Source: JANMDR01 sp043760555 (GTDB taxonomy: Bacteria; Pseudomonadota; Gammaproteobacteria; Burkholderiales; Usitatibacteraceae). From it: a stretch of 64,000 bases of DNA. The notes under the pieces are model-generated. The model was not told where the DNA came from, ran no database searches, and saw only the letters and a program-made list of their open reading frames with translations. Position numbers and translations under genes: made by a program. Shown in pieces: positions 26,896 to 35,095 of this stretch. How positions within the stretch are numbered: the first letter of the stretch is position 1; every line of letters starts with the position of its first letter. Where the stretch lies: positions 3,324 through 67,323 of the forward strand of contig JAYUOW010000254.1 of NCBI GenBank assembly GCA_043760555.1, written 5' to 3'.

Positions 26896-27138
26896 GCGGT
26901 GAGTATATCGAGATTTTGTTGTGACCACTTTTTGTATCGTGCGTAGCCAAATTCTTAGTGAAATCTTAACGGGTAAATGTGCTTACCTAAGGTTTGCCTA
27001 AGTGTGCTTCCTTACACTGCAAAGCGCAACTTTGTTCCTACCGCATTTGCCGATATTTTTAGGATCGCTCTTAATATTGAAGCGGCAATCCTAAGATGTA
27101 CCGCAACCACATTGACTACCAAATTTTTGAAAGAACAT

Positions 27139-27957
27139 ATGCATACAAATTTAGCTAACCCTGCATTTATCAATATCAAACGCAAACAGATAGTGGTTCT
27201 AATTGCTACATCATTGCTCTCGCTCAGCGCTCTTGCAGCTGATGTGACCCCACCTGCAGGTGCAGACCAAGATGGGTTCACTGCGTCGTTTGGTGTGGGC
27301 GTGGGGCGATCTGGTTTAACGGGCGTAACCGAAAAAGCAAAAGCGTTTCCACTTTTTTCGATCGATTGGCAAAGCGGCGCGTATTTTGCAGGATTGTCGA
27401 AAGGCGTTGGTTATCATTGGGTTAGGAGTGAGGCGCTAAATGTAAGCACCGCGCTAACGGTAGCAGGCGGTCGCCGCGAAAAAGACAACGATCGTTTTAA
27501 AGGTTTGGGCGATATTAAAACTAGCGGGGCTGCCAACGTAGCGGTTGAATGGACGCCTAATGGGATGCCATTTGCGCTCACTGCTGGTCTCACAAAAGCT
27601 TTTGGGAAAGACTTGGGCACGGCATATAGTTTTGGTATTGGCAGTGGTTTTCCTGTGAGCGACAAACTGTTTTTTAATACCAGCCTCAGCGCAAATTATG
27701 CCGATAAAAAAAGAATGCAATCGCAATATGGTGTTACCCAAAAGCAGGCACTTGATTCTGGCTACGCCGCATTCACCACCAAGGCGGGCGTGGAATCCAT
27801 TGATTTTGGCGTGGGCTTTAACTACATACTAGATAAGCAATGGACACTCATTACCAACATCGGCGCAAACCGCTTGCAAGGCGAAGCCGAAAAGAGCAAA
27901 ATTTTTAAAGATAAAACAAGCGCTACCGGCGTGTTGCTTGCCACATACCGTTTCTAA
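27139..27957 (+). CDS. MipA/OmpV-family outer-membrane protein
   Basis: The 272-residue barrel protein has a signal peptide ending at LSALAAD (about residue 34). Family segments are FGVGVGRSGLTG, FPLFSIDWQSGAYFAG and the closing LATYRF with terminal phenylalanine. I chose the ATG at 27139; the longer frame adds 54 residues without a signal peptide. MipA-type proteins serve as scaffolds for peptidoglycan enzymes or as porin-like channels, and several are induced by cell-envelope stress. An OmpR-type two-component system follows 165 bp downstream, which may control it. Confidence 0.85.
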   Translation: MHTNLANPAFINIKRKQIVVLIATSLLSLSALAADVTPPAGADQDGFTASFGVGVGRSGLTGVTEKAKAFPLFSIDWQSGAYFAGLSKGVGYHWVRSEALNVSTALTVAGGRREKDNDRFKGLGDIKTSGAANVAVEWTPNGMPFALTAGLTKAFGKDLGTAYSFGIGSGFPVSDKLFFNTSLSANYADKKRMQSQYGVTQKQALDSGYAAFTTKAGVESIDFGVGFNYILDKQWTLITNIGANRLQGEAEKSKIFKDKTSATGVLLATYRF

Positions 27958-28122
27958 ATCAGCTTGAGAAAATGATGGTCAATAGACTGCTTGCGCTGCT
28001 CCGTTTCGTGTTGGTAATTGCTTGCGTGGTAGCGCTGAGTAGCGTTGTGTTGGGACACTAGGTATGTGTCCTTGCGCGATCAAGGTACACTTAGGTGATT
28101 ATAAATTTTAGGGGAGTGCCGA

Positions 28123-28788
28123 GTGAGCTTACGGATATTATTGTTGGAAGACGATCTGGATTTAGGCGCGGCGTTATCGAAACCGATTCAGGTCGCGGGC
28201 TACGAAGTAGTGTGGGTGCGCAGGTTGGCTGACGCGCAATCGCAAGCGATGGGTGGTCATTTTGATGCGGCGATTTTGGATGTAAATTTGCCCGACGGCG
28301 AAGGCTTTACGTTGCTTGCTCGGCTGCGCGATGCGCAGGATAAAATCCCGATTATTATCATGACCGCGCGAGAAAAATTAGATGACCGCTTGCATGCATT
28401 TGGCTTGGGCGCAGATGATTACATCGTCAAACCATTTGCGGTTCCTGAGCTATTGGCGCGACTTGCCGCCATTATTCGCCGCGCGGCGGGGCATGCAGCC
28501 GATAAATTACGCGCAGGTGCTATTTGTTTATCCATTGCCGATCGCGTGGTGACGGTAAACGGTAAATTAGTTGCGCTCACCCCGCTTGAATTTGGGCTAC
28601 TCACGCGGTTTATGTTAGCGGTGGGTCGGGTGTTGTCGCGTAGTTTTTTGATGGAAAATGTGTGGGCTAGTGATGAAATGCCGACGGATTCCTCACTTGA
28701 GGTGGCGATGCATGGTTTGCGTAAAAAGTTGGGCGTGGATCAAATAAAAACCATCCGGGGTGTGGGCTACATGTTGGTGGCCGAATGA
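28123..28788 (+). CDS. OmpR/PhoB-family response regulator
   Basis: The 221 residues comprise a receiver domain (phosphoacceptor D53, acidic pair E9 D10/D11, K103) and a winged-helix DNA-binding domain from about 125 ending RGVGYMLVAE. It starts with GTG at 28123 behind a clear AGGGGAG ribosome site. It overlaps the kinase gene by 4 bp (ATGA). The subfamily resembles QseB/PmrA-type regulators. The target could be the adjacent mipA, as is often seen for local regulators; this is inferred. Confidence 0.92.
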   Translation: MSLRILLLEDDLDLGAALSKPIQVAGYEVVWVRRLADAQSQAMGGHFDAAILDVNLPDGEGFTLLARLRDAQDKIPIIIMTAREKLDDRLHAFGLGADDYIVKPFAVPELLARLAAIIRRAAGHAADKLRAGAICLSIADRVVTVNGKLVALTPLEFGLLTRFMLAVGRVLSRSFLMENVWASDEMPTDSSLEVAMHGLRKKLGVDQIKTIRGVGYMLVAE

Positions 28789-30314
28789 AGTTGGTGCGCG
28801 CCGCTAAATGGTTAGCGCGCACTGCGCACGCGCAGGTAACGGGGTTTTATGTGTCCTTGGTTCAGCCGTCGCTGTTTAGGCGCGATTGGATCGCAAGCGC
28901 ATTGGCGTTTATCAGTTTACTGTTGGGCATAGTCGTTTATATATTGTTTTCTAGGCCGTCGTTAGATGACGCAGCTTCAAAAGACTTTGCGCTGGCCGTA
29001 AATGCAATTGTGCGGTTTAGCAACCAGCAGGCTGACCCAAAAGCGATTTTTGATGTGGCCGAAGAAGTGCGTAAGTTGAGTGCTGAATATTCGCAAAGTA
29101 TTACCGGTGCTGGGCAGCAATTGGAAGAGCATCAATTTGCAATTTTTAGCCCGTCCGGAGAGCCCATTGGCGCTTCGCCGCAAGCACCGATTGCCGAAAT
29201 GGAGCAACGCGTAAAGTTGCGGATGCGGCAAGCGCGCACTGAGACTCTACGCAATGCTGAAATTTCGCCATCATCGAATTGGGTCATTACTGATGCCGTA
29301 GATGCACGCGGCCGCTTTGTGGTTTATGGTTTATCGTTGAAGTCATCTCGGAGCGCGAACTTGTATTTTTTATTGCGCCAATTGCCTAATTTGTTTTTGT
29401 ACTTTACCGTAGTTTCGGTGCTAATTTGGGTTTCAACGCGGTTCTCATTGCGTCCGATTGCACGTTTGGCCGAGGACATCAAAAAATTAGATTCCACCCG
29501 TTTTGAAACCCTAACCCCACGTGTGCAGTATGTGGAGCTTCGCGATGTGGTAACGGCAATAAATGATCGCACGCAAGCCGCACAGCATAGCGTGACGCGT
29601 GAACGCGATTTCTTTTCAAACGCCGCGCATGAGCTGCGCACGCCGCTTGCGGTGGTAAGTGCGCAGGCGCACAGCGTGGCGCAGTCTGATGATCCGGCCG
29701 TGCGCAAGGCCGAAAGCGAACGGCTGCAGGCGGGGGTGGCGCGTGCCGCCACATTGGTGTCGCGCCTACTGAATTTAGCGCGACTAGACGGCCATGCTGA
29801 AGCAACCAGTTATGTTGATTTAGGCGCTATTGCCACCGATTGCTGTTCTACTCACGCCCTGCGCGCGATACGCGCGCACCAAGAATTAGCGCTGGAGCAA
29901 GATGAAACATCAGACGGCAAGTGCGAGGCCTTGGCCACGGCGGAAGACGTGCAGTTAATTATCGAAAACTTGGTGGACAACGCAATTCGTTATGCAGGTG
30001 CTGGCGCGTCTATCGTGGTGCGTACCGGCTATGTAGAGCAATATCAAGTGGGCGGGGATGGCCCCAACAGTCGCTGGGCGATGGTAAGCGTGAGTAACAC
30101 CGGCGCCGGATTTACCGCCCTTGATGAGGCACGGGCGTTTACTAGGTTTCAGCGGGGCAGTCGTGCCGACCAAAGCAGCGGCAGTGGCTTAGGCTTGGCG
30201 ATTGTAAAAGCGGCAGCGGAGCGCTACGGTGGTCATGTGCGGCTGATCGCACCAGCCGATGGTGTGGGTGCTTGTGTAGAAGTGCGTTTGCCGCCGAAGC
30301 CTAAAAGTGCTTAA
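28785..30314 (+). CDS. Sensor histidine kinase of the adjacent regulator
   Basis: The 509-residue kinase has membrane helices at about 36-57 and 200-222 enclosing a periplasmic sensor part of about 140 residues. A HAMP-like linker follows, then the dimerisation helix with H282 in NAAHELRTPLAVV and an ATPase domain (N box NLVDNAIRYAG, G2 box SGSGLGLAIVKAAAERYGG). The architecture fits QseC/PmrB-type kinases. The periplasmic part is not similar to anything I recognise, so the signal is unknown. Confidence 0.9.
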   Translation: MKLVRAAKWLARTAHAQVTGFYVSLVQPSLFRRDWIASALAFISLLLGIVVYILFSRPSLDDAASKDFALAVNAIVRFSNQQADPKAIFDVAEEVRKLSAEYSQSITGAGQQLEEHQFAIFSPSGEPIGASPQAPIAEMEQRVKLRMRQARTETLRNAEISPSSNWVITDAVDARGRFVVYGLSLKSSRSANLYFLLRQLPNLFLYFTVVSVLIWVSTRFSLRPIARLAEDIKKLDSTRFETLTPRVQYVELRDVVTAINDRTQAAQHSVTRERDFFSNAAHELRTPLAVVSAQAHSVAQSDDPAVRKAESERLQAGVARAATLVSRLLNLARLDGHAEATSYVDLGAIATDCCSTHALRAIRAHQELALEQDETSDGKCEALATAEDVQLIIENLVDNAIRYAGAGASIVVRTGYVEQYQVGGDGPNSRWAMVSVSNTGAGFTALDEARAFTRFQRGSRADQSSGSGLGLAIVKAAAERYGGHVRLIAPADGVGACVEVRLPPKPKSA

Positions 30315-30322
30315 AAATTAAT

Positions 30323-30357
30323 GCCTGAAGACGCCCGTATTTAGGGCGTCTTGGGGT
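30323..30357. repeat. 35-bp palindromic element, copy 9 (intergenic)
   Basis: Arms GCCTGAAGACGCCC and GGGCGTCTTGGGGT flank GTATTTA, 9 bp past the histidine kinase stop. Confidence 0.85.
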
Positions 30358-30420
30358 GATGACCGCAGGTCAGGCGTTGGGCTATAGATCGCATTTGATG
30401 GATGTGTTAGCCACATGAAA

Positions 30421-30458
30421 AAGCCGCATCGTCATGAAACTAACGATGCGGCTTTTTT
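30421..30458. terminator. Bidirectional intrinsic terminator between kinase and receptor genes
   Basis: A 12-bp perfect stem, AAGCCGCATCGT (30421-30432) and ACGATGCGGCTT (30443-30454), is flanked by A and T runs on either side. It can end transcripts from the two-component operon and from the first TonB-dependent receptor. Confidence 0.85.
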
Positions 30459-30515
30459 GTTCGACTTGTTTAGTGCAAGCGTGGCGAAACTATCGCCGCA
30501 TCCTGCATCAACTCA

Positions 30516-33119
30516 CTAGAACTTGTAATTTGCGGCAATTTGGAAGTAACGGCCACGAATATCATGCACTTGGGCAAAACCCAAAGTGCGGCCGTCATTG
30601 CTTGAAAATGGCGGCTCACGGTCAAGTAGGTTTTTCACGTTACCGGTAATTTTGATATTGCTAAACCCGGTATACGCCAAGCCTAAATCAACCGTGTTGA
30701 AGCTACCTATTACGCGATCGGTGCTTGCAACGGGTGTAGCCGCTGTGGACTGCTGCTTATCCGCCATTTTTGCCATCGTGGTGTAAGCAAGATTAGCGTC
30801 CCAAGCTTGGTAGCTTGCGCCTAAGCTAAAGGTTGACTTCCACCGTGGAAGGTTTAACAAGCCAAGACGTCCGTATAAAGGGGTACCCGGCTGGTCGGCG
30901 TAATCATATTTTGCGTAATAGGTCGTATTACTTGCAAAAGACCAGTTAGTATCGGCTAATTTCCAACGGTTGTTGGTAGAAAAATCAAAGCCACGAATGC
31001 GGCGCTCACCCAAGTTCCCTAACGAGGTATTAAGCGATGTGATTGTGCCGCCTGCATTGCGCGTAACGGAAAACGCTGCGTTCCCACCTAAATTGGTAGT
31101 AGTGCCAGCGTTGTATGCGACGCTATCAATGACAAACTGCGCTAACACTAAACCGATTTCATCGGTTTTATTAATACTAAAATAATCAATACCAATTGAA
31201 GTATTTTGTGTGGGCTCAAACACAATGCCTAAATTAGAACTCTTGGCTTTTTCAGGTTTCAGCAGCGTGTTGCCGCCAGAGAACCGATCGTATTGCAGGC
31301 GCGGGCAACTAGCGCGAGGCACGTTTCGCGCAGCGCAGCCTGGGAAATCTTGCACCGAATCAGCACTTTGATTTAAGCCGCCAAACAAGTCCCGAAGTGA
31401 CGGCATTTTGAAGCCCTCGGAATACGATGCCCGCAATAACAAAGACTTAATCGGTTGATAACGTACTGCAAATTTAGGCGTTGTGGATCTTACGCCACCG
31501 TCATAACGATCATGCCGTAATGCGATTTGTGCTTCCAAATCGCGCGTGATAGGTGCAGCAAATTCAATAAATGCAGCGGACAAATTACGACTTGCCTCAA
31601 CGGTCGATTGCTGAATAGAACCAAATACGTTGCCTATTCTTTGATTCGGACCAGGCAAATCGGCGATTTTTTCTTTACCAAACACCACGCCCGCAGCAAT
31701 ACCTAATGCACCTGCGGGAAGTTGCATGATTTCGCCCGCGATTTTACCTTCAACAAAAGTATTTGTCGTTTCGCCAATTCGCGTGTCGCTAGACGAAATA
31801 GCGTTTACGACAGTTGCAGGATTGGTCAAAGAAAACGGATTGAAGGTACCATTGGCAATTGCCGGGTTTAGTAAATTTAAAAGGAAATAACCGCCGTCTT
31901 TATTGGTAGCTTTGTTTTTTGCCTCGCCAACTGCAAACGTATATTCATAGTTGTTGATTGCACCTTCGATACCCGCAACGATGCGTGTTGCATCAGCGCG
32001 ATTATCAGTGGTGCGCGGGCCTGCTTGCAACGGACGGCCACGTACCGTGATTGCCGAGGGAAACGGATTGGATGGATTGCCAGCAGCCAGCGTAAAGTTG
32101 CCAGGTGAAGGTGCGGCACTTGTAAATGTATCGCTTTTGCTAAACATAAACTCGCCAAACACAGTGGTGTTTTCGTTCACTGCAAATCTGCCAGAAACTA
32201 AACCGCCTGTCCGCTCAGTGCCGTATAGCGTCGTGCGGTACGGGGCGAAGTCAAACAGGCAACTAACGCTGCCGGCCGAACCAGGAGTGAGCGGTGAAGG
32301 CGATACAGACAATCCTGCCGGGCACGGCTGAAACGGGGATTGTAAACCCGTAGTCGGATTTACAAAATTGCCAGAAGGCGCGAACGTCGAAAGCTGGTTG
32401 GTTCCACCAAATGGACGGAAATCAGCGCTTTTAGTGCGATCCCGATCTAGGTTGTTAATGGGATCACGCTTAAAATAGTTAAAGTTAGCAAGCACATTAA
32501 ACTTATCTTTACTCAAATTGCCCCAACCACCAGTAGCGCTGAAATTAGTTTCGTCACCGTCTTTGCGTGACGATTGACCGTAGCTAGCCGATAGCTCAAC
32601 GCCGGCGTAGTCTTTGCGTGTGATGAAATTAATTACGCCGCCAATTGCATCTGCACCGTAAATAGCAGCTGCACCGTCTTTTAGAATTTCTACGCGTTCA
32701 ATAGCGCCTAGCGGGATAGAGTTCAGGTTTACGAACGCACCATCAAAGCCGTAATTTGCGAGTCTACGGCCATTAAGCAACACCACAGTTTGGTCGCCAC
32801 TTAAGCCGCGAAAGCCTGCCGACGCGCTGCCAGATGTATTGGGGCTATTGGAAACGAGCTCGTCATTAACGCTTGACATATAAGCCAGGGAGCGAAGAAG
32901 TTCGTTAGTAGACGTAACGCCTTTTTTCTCGATGTCTTTACGCGAGATGGTTTCCACCGGTACAGCGCCTTCGGCTTGAATTCGCTTGATGTTTGAGCCG
33001 GTTACTTCAATTTTTTCCACTTTTTGCGGCGCGTTGGTTTGCGCATATGCAAAGCCCGCTGTGAGGCTAAGCAGTGCGCCTGAAACGGCGGCAGATACTA
33101 AATTTAACTTTAACTTCAT
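30516..33119 (-). CDS. TonB-dependent receptor 1 of the cluster
   Basis: An 867-residue outer-membrane receptor. The signal peptide ends at AGFAYAQ (about 26). A TonB-box-like KVEKIEVTGSNIKR follows, then the plug (VEILKDGAAAIYGADAIGGVINFI in part) and a barrel ending in phenylalanine (AANYKF). Barrel landmarks are GFKMPSLRDLFG and NLLDREPP. I chose the ATG at 33119 because AGGAG lies 6 bp upstream and a signal peptide begins right there; the longer frame is not plausible. The substrate is unknown. It belongs to the large oar-like group seen in Caulobacter, Xanthomonas and Burkholderiales. Its upstream leader is shared with receptor 2. Confidence 0.92.
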   Translation of the reverse strand: MKLKLNLVSAAVSGALLSLTAGFAYAQTNAPQKVEKIEVTGSNIKRIQAEGAVPVETISRKDIEKKGVTSTNELLRSLAYMSSVNDELVSNSPNTSGSASAGFRGLSGDQTVVLLNGRRLANYGFDGAFVNLNSIPLGAIERVEILKDGAAAIYGADAIGGVINFITRKDYAGVELSASYGQSSRKDGDETNFSATGGWGNLSKDKFNVLANFNYFKRDPINNLDRDRTKSADFRPFGGTNQLSTFAPSGNFVNPTTGLQSPFQPCPAGLSVSPSPLTPGSAGSVSCLFDFAPYRTTLYGTERTGGLVSGRFAVNENTTVFGEFMFSKSDTFTSAAPSPGNFTLAAGNPSNPFPSAITVRGRPLQAGPRTTDNRADATRIVAGIEGAINNYEYTFAVGEAKNKATNKDGGYFLLNLLNPAIANGTFNPFSLTNPATVVNAISSSDTRIGETTNTFVEGKIAGEIMQLPAGALGIAAGVVFGKEKIADLPGPNQRIGNVFGSIQQSTVEASRNLSAAFIEFAAPITRDLEAQIALRHDRYDGGVRSTTPKFAVRYQPIKSLLLRASYSEGFKMPSLRDLFGGLNQSADSVQDFPGCAARNVPRASCPRLQYDRFSGGNTLLKPEKAKSSNLGIVFEPTQNTSIGIDYFSINKTDEIGLVLAQFVIDSVAYNAGTTTNLGGNAAFSVTRNAGGTITSLNTSLGNLGERRIRGFDFSTNNRWKLADTNWSFASNTTYYAKYDYADQPGTPLYGRLGLLNLPRWKSTFSLGASYQAWDANLAYTTMAKMADKQQSTAATPVASTDRVIGSFNTVDLGLAYTGFSNIKITGNVKNLLDREPPFSSNDGRTLGFAQVHDIRGRYFQIAANYKF

Positions 33120-33360
33120 GTTAACTCCTTGAATGATGTAACCACTAGGAAATGACAGCCACACTGACAGAATCAGACCGTTCGGGACAATTTTTTCGGT
33201 ATTTTGTCGCACAATGTCGACGAAAAACCAGAAACTTGAAGCATAACCCCGTGACGGCATTGTGACTATCGGGATGCGTAAATTGTTGCTAAAGCACAAC
33301 ACTCTGTAGTGAGTGTGTTACGTTTTGTTGGTGGTGAATCAGTTTTTTTGGTGAGTCCCT
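33120..33360 (-). promoter_or_regulatory. Conserved leader A, upstream of receptor 1
   Basis: About 190 bp here (33170-33360) align with 38080-38270 upstream of receptor 2. The strongest block is 33180-33275, containing ACCCCGTGACGGC and CGACGAAAAACCAGAA. Within it, read on the minus strand, GTCG and GCGAC words face each other as an inverted repeat after TTTTTC. The SD region CAAGGAGTTAA is also kept. It looks like a shared promoter with regulatory RNA structure. No gene is seen in it. Confidence 0.7.
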
Positions 33361-33376
33361 AAAAATACGCGTTACT

Positions 33377-33411
33377 GTTGGAGAAAGCCTAAAATAGGGC
33401 GTCTTCAAGGC
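33377..33411. repeat. 35-bp palindromic element, copy 10 (intergenic)
   Basis: The left arm GTTGGAGAAAGCC is worn; the right arm GGGCGTCTTCAAGG and the loop TAAAATA are well kept. It lies just upstream of conserved leader A. The rest of the gap up to 33736 is A/T-rich with no gene that I can support. Confidence 0.7.
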
Positions 33412-33736
33412 GTACTGGCCTGCGTAGGGTGGGCCGGTACAAATGGCTGCTGGCGCATATTTTGTGAGTATATCCACGGATTTCGCTATGCGTCGTCCCA
33501 TTACCCTAGATATCAGCGGCAGCTCTTTTATGCTGATTCCGTATTTGTACTCGTTAGTTTTAACCTGCCATTCATGTTGGCGGTTGTAATTGTGATGCGG
33601 CTGAAAATGTTTGTTTAATTACCCACGGTTTGCGGTATCTGATAGGCTTAAATTTTTATTACCTTGAGCCTAAAATGTTTTATTCATCCATCGACATTAA
33701 CGCTATTTTTGTACGCTGCGCTGTGGGGCTCATGTT

Positions 33737-35014
33737 GTGAGCCAAGAAATTGCCAGCCTAGAAGCGCAAGCCGCGAGGGCGTTGCAGACCAATAATCGTA
33801 ATGACGCCATGCGGGCGTGGCAGCGCATTTTGGCGCTGGATGCAAATCATGTGCCCACGCTCAATCAAATTGGTGGTTTCTCGTTACGCCAGGGCGATTT
33901 TACGGGTGCGCTTCAAGCCTTCATGCGCGTGGCAGCCCTTGATGGCGCGAACCCGCAAGCGCATGTAAATGTAGCGCTGGTGCACAAAGCGAGCAAAAAT
34001 GAAGAAGGTGAAGAAGCGGCCATTAAAGCCGCGCTGACGGCCGATCCGATGGATTTGCTGGCTTTACTGATGCGCGCAACGCGGCTGGAGCGCCATGGCG
34101 ACCGTCACAAGGCGTCATCGGCCTTTGCAGCCGTGGCGACAGTGGCCCCGCCAATGGCGCAATTGCACCCCGAATTACATGGCGCTGTGCAATACGCGAT
34201 TAACTATAAAACCGCGTACGACAATGATCTTGGGCTGTTTATGGATCAATTTTTAAAGCCACATTTTGCTGCTCACCAAGGCGAAAATTTGCAGCGTTTT
34301 GGCACGGCCGTTGACATTATGCTGGGACGGGCGCGGCGCTATGATTCGCGGTCGGAACTGTTTCACTACCCTAATTTGGCACCAATTGAATTTTTTGAGC
34401 GCGCGCAGTTTCCGTGGCTTGATGCAATTGAAGCCGCTACTGAAACCATTCGCGAGGAGTTTTTAGCCTTAGCTGAAAATCAAGCGGGCTTCGTTCCCTA
34501 CATTACTTACGGCGCAGATCAGCCGCTGAATCAGTGGCGGCAATTAAACCACTCGCTAAACTGGAGCGCGTTTCATTTGCTAAAGGATGGCGAAGAAGTT
34601 GTGGATAATACCAAACAATGCCCGCGCACGATGGCGCTGTTAAACGACGTTCCTAAGCCAAAACAAATTGGCCGCACCCCAAGTGCGATGTTTTCACTTT
34701 TAAAGCCGCAAACGCGCATACCGCCTCATGTAGGGGTATCTAATGTGCGTCTGGTCACGCACTTGCCGCTGATTATTCCTGACAATTGCAGTTTTCGGGT
34801 GGGCAACACCACCCGCGAGTGGGTGGAAGGCCGTGCATGGGTGTTTGACGACACCATTGAACACGAAGCATGGAATTTAAGTGACAAATTGCGGGTGGTG
34901 TTGATTTTTGATATTTGGCACCCGCATTTAACGGAGGCTGAACGCAATATGATTACCGCGATGAACGCGGGCTTGAATGCGTTTGTGGGAGAGGCGGGTG
35001 GTTTTGCTTTGTAG
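33737..35014 (+). CDS. TPR protein with aspartyl/asparaginyl beta-hydroxylase domain
   Basis: The 425-residue cytoplasmic protein has TPR repeats at about 5-150 and an Fe(II)/2-oxoglutarate hydroxylase domain at 230-410. Iron ligands are H331 in PPHVGVSNVR and H376 in TIEHEAWN. R386 in LRVVLIFD should hold 2-oxoglutarate. It starts with GTG. It is the only plus-strand gene in the TonB-receptor cluster. Genes of this type recur next to such receptors in Caulobacter- and Xanthomonas-like genomes, from my general knowledge. The substrate is unknown; a peptide, natural product or protein partner taken up or made locally are possible. Confidence 0.85.
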   Translation: MSQEIASLEAQAARALQTNNRNDAMRAWQRILALDANHVPTLNQIGGFSLRQGDFTGALQAFMRVAALDGANPQAHVNVALVHKASKNEEGEEAAIKAALTADPMDLLALLMRATRLERHGDRHKASSAFAAVATVAPPMAQLHPELHGAVQYAINYKTAYDNDLGLFMDQFLKPHFAAHQGENLQRFGTAVDIMLGRARRYDSRSELFHYPNLAPIEFFERAQFPWLDAIEAATETIREEFLALAENQAGFVPYITYGADQPLNQWRQLNHSLNWSAFHLLKDGEEVVDNTKQCPRTMALLNDVPKPKQIGRTPSAMFSLLKPQTRIPPHVGVSNVRLVTHLPLIIPDNCSFRVGNTTREWVEGRAWVFDDTIEHEAWNLSDKLRVVLIFDIWHPHLTEAERNMITAMNAGLNAFVGEAGGFAL

Positions 35015-35038
35015 TGATTGAAACGGTGAAGCAAAATA

Positions 35039-35068
35039 AAAAACGGCGAACCTAAGTTCGCCGTTTTT
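35039..35068. terminator. Bidirectional terminator between the hydroxylase gene and receptor 2
   Basis: The stem AAAACGGCGAAC and GTTCGCCGTTTT has a CTAA loop and A and T runs on the two sides. It serves both convergent genes. Confidence 0.85.
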
Positions 35069-35095
35069 GTTTTCAACTACAACATCAACGCAATA

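Noticed and set aside
33289..33501. Minus-strand open frame of 70 codons in the receptor 1 leader
   Set aside because: It lies over the conserved leader and a palindromic element, with no features of a protein.
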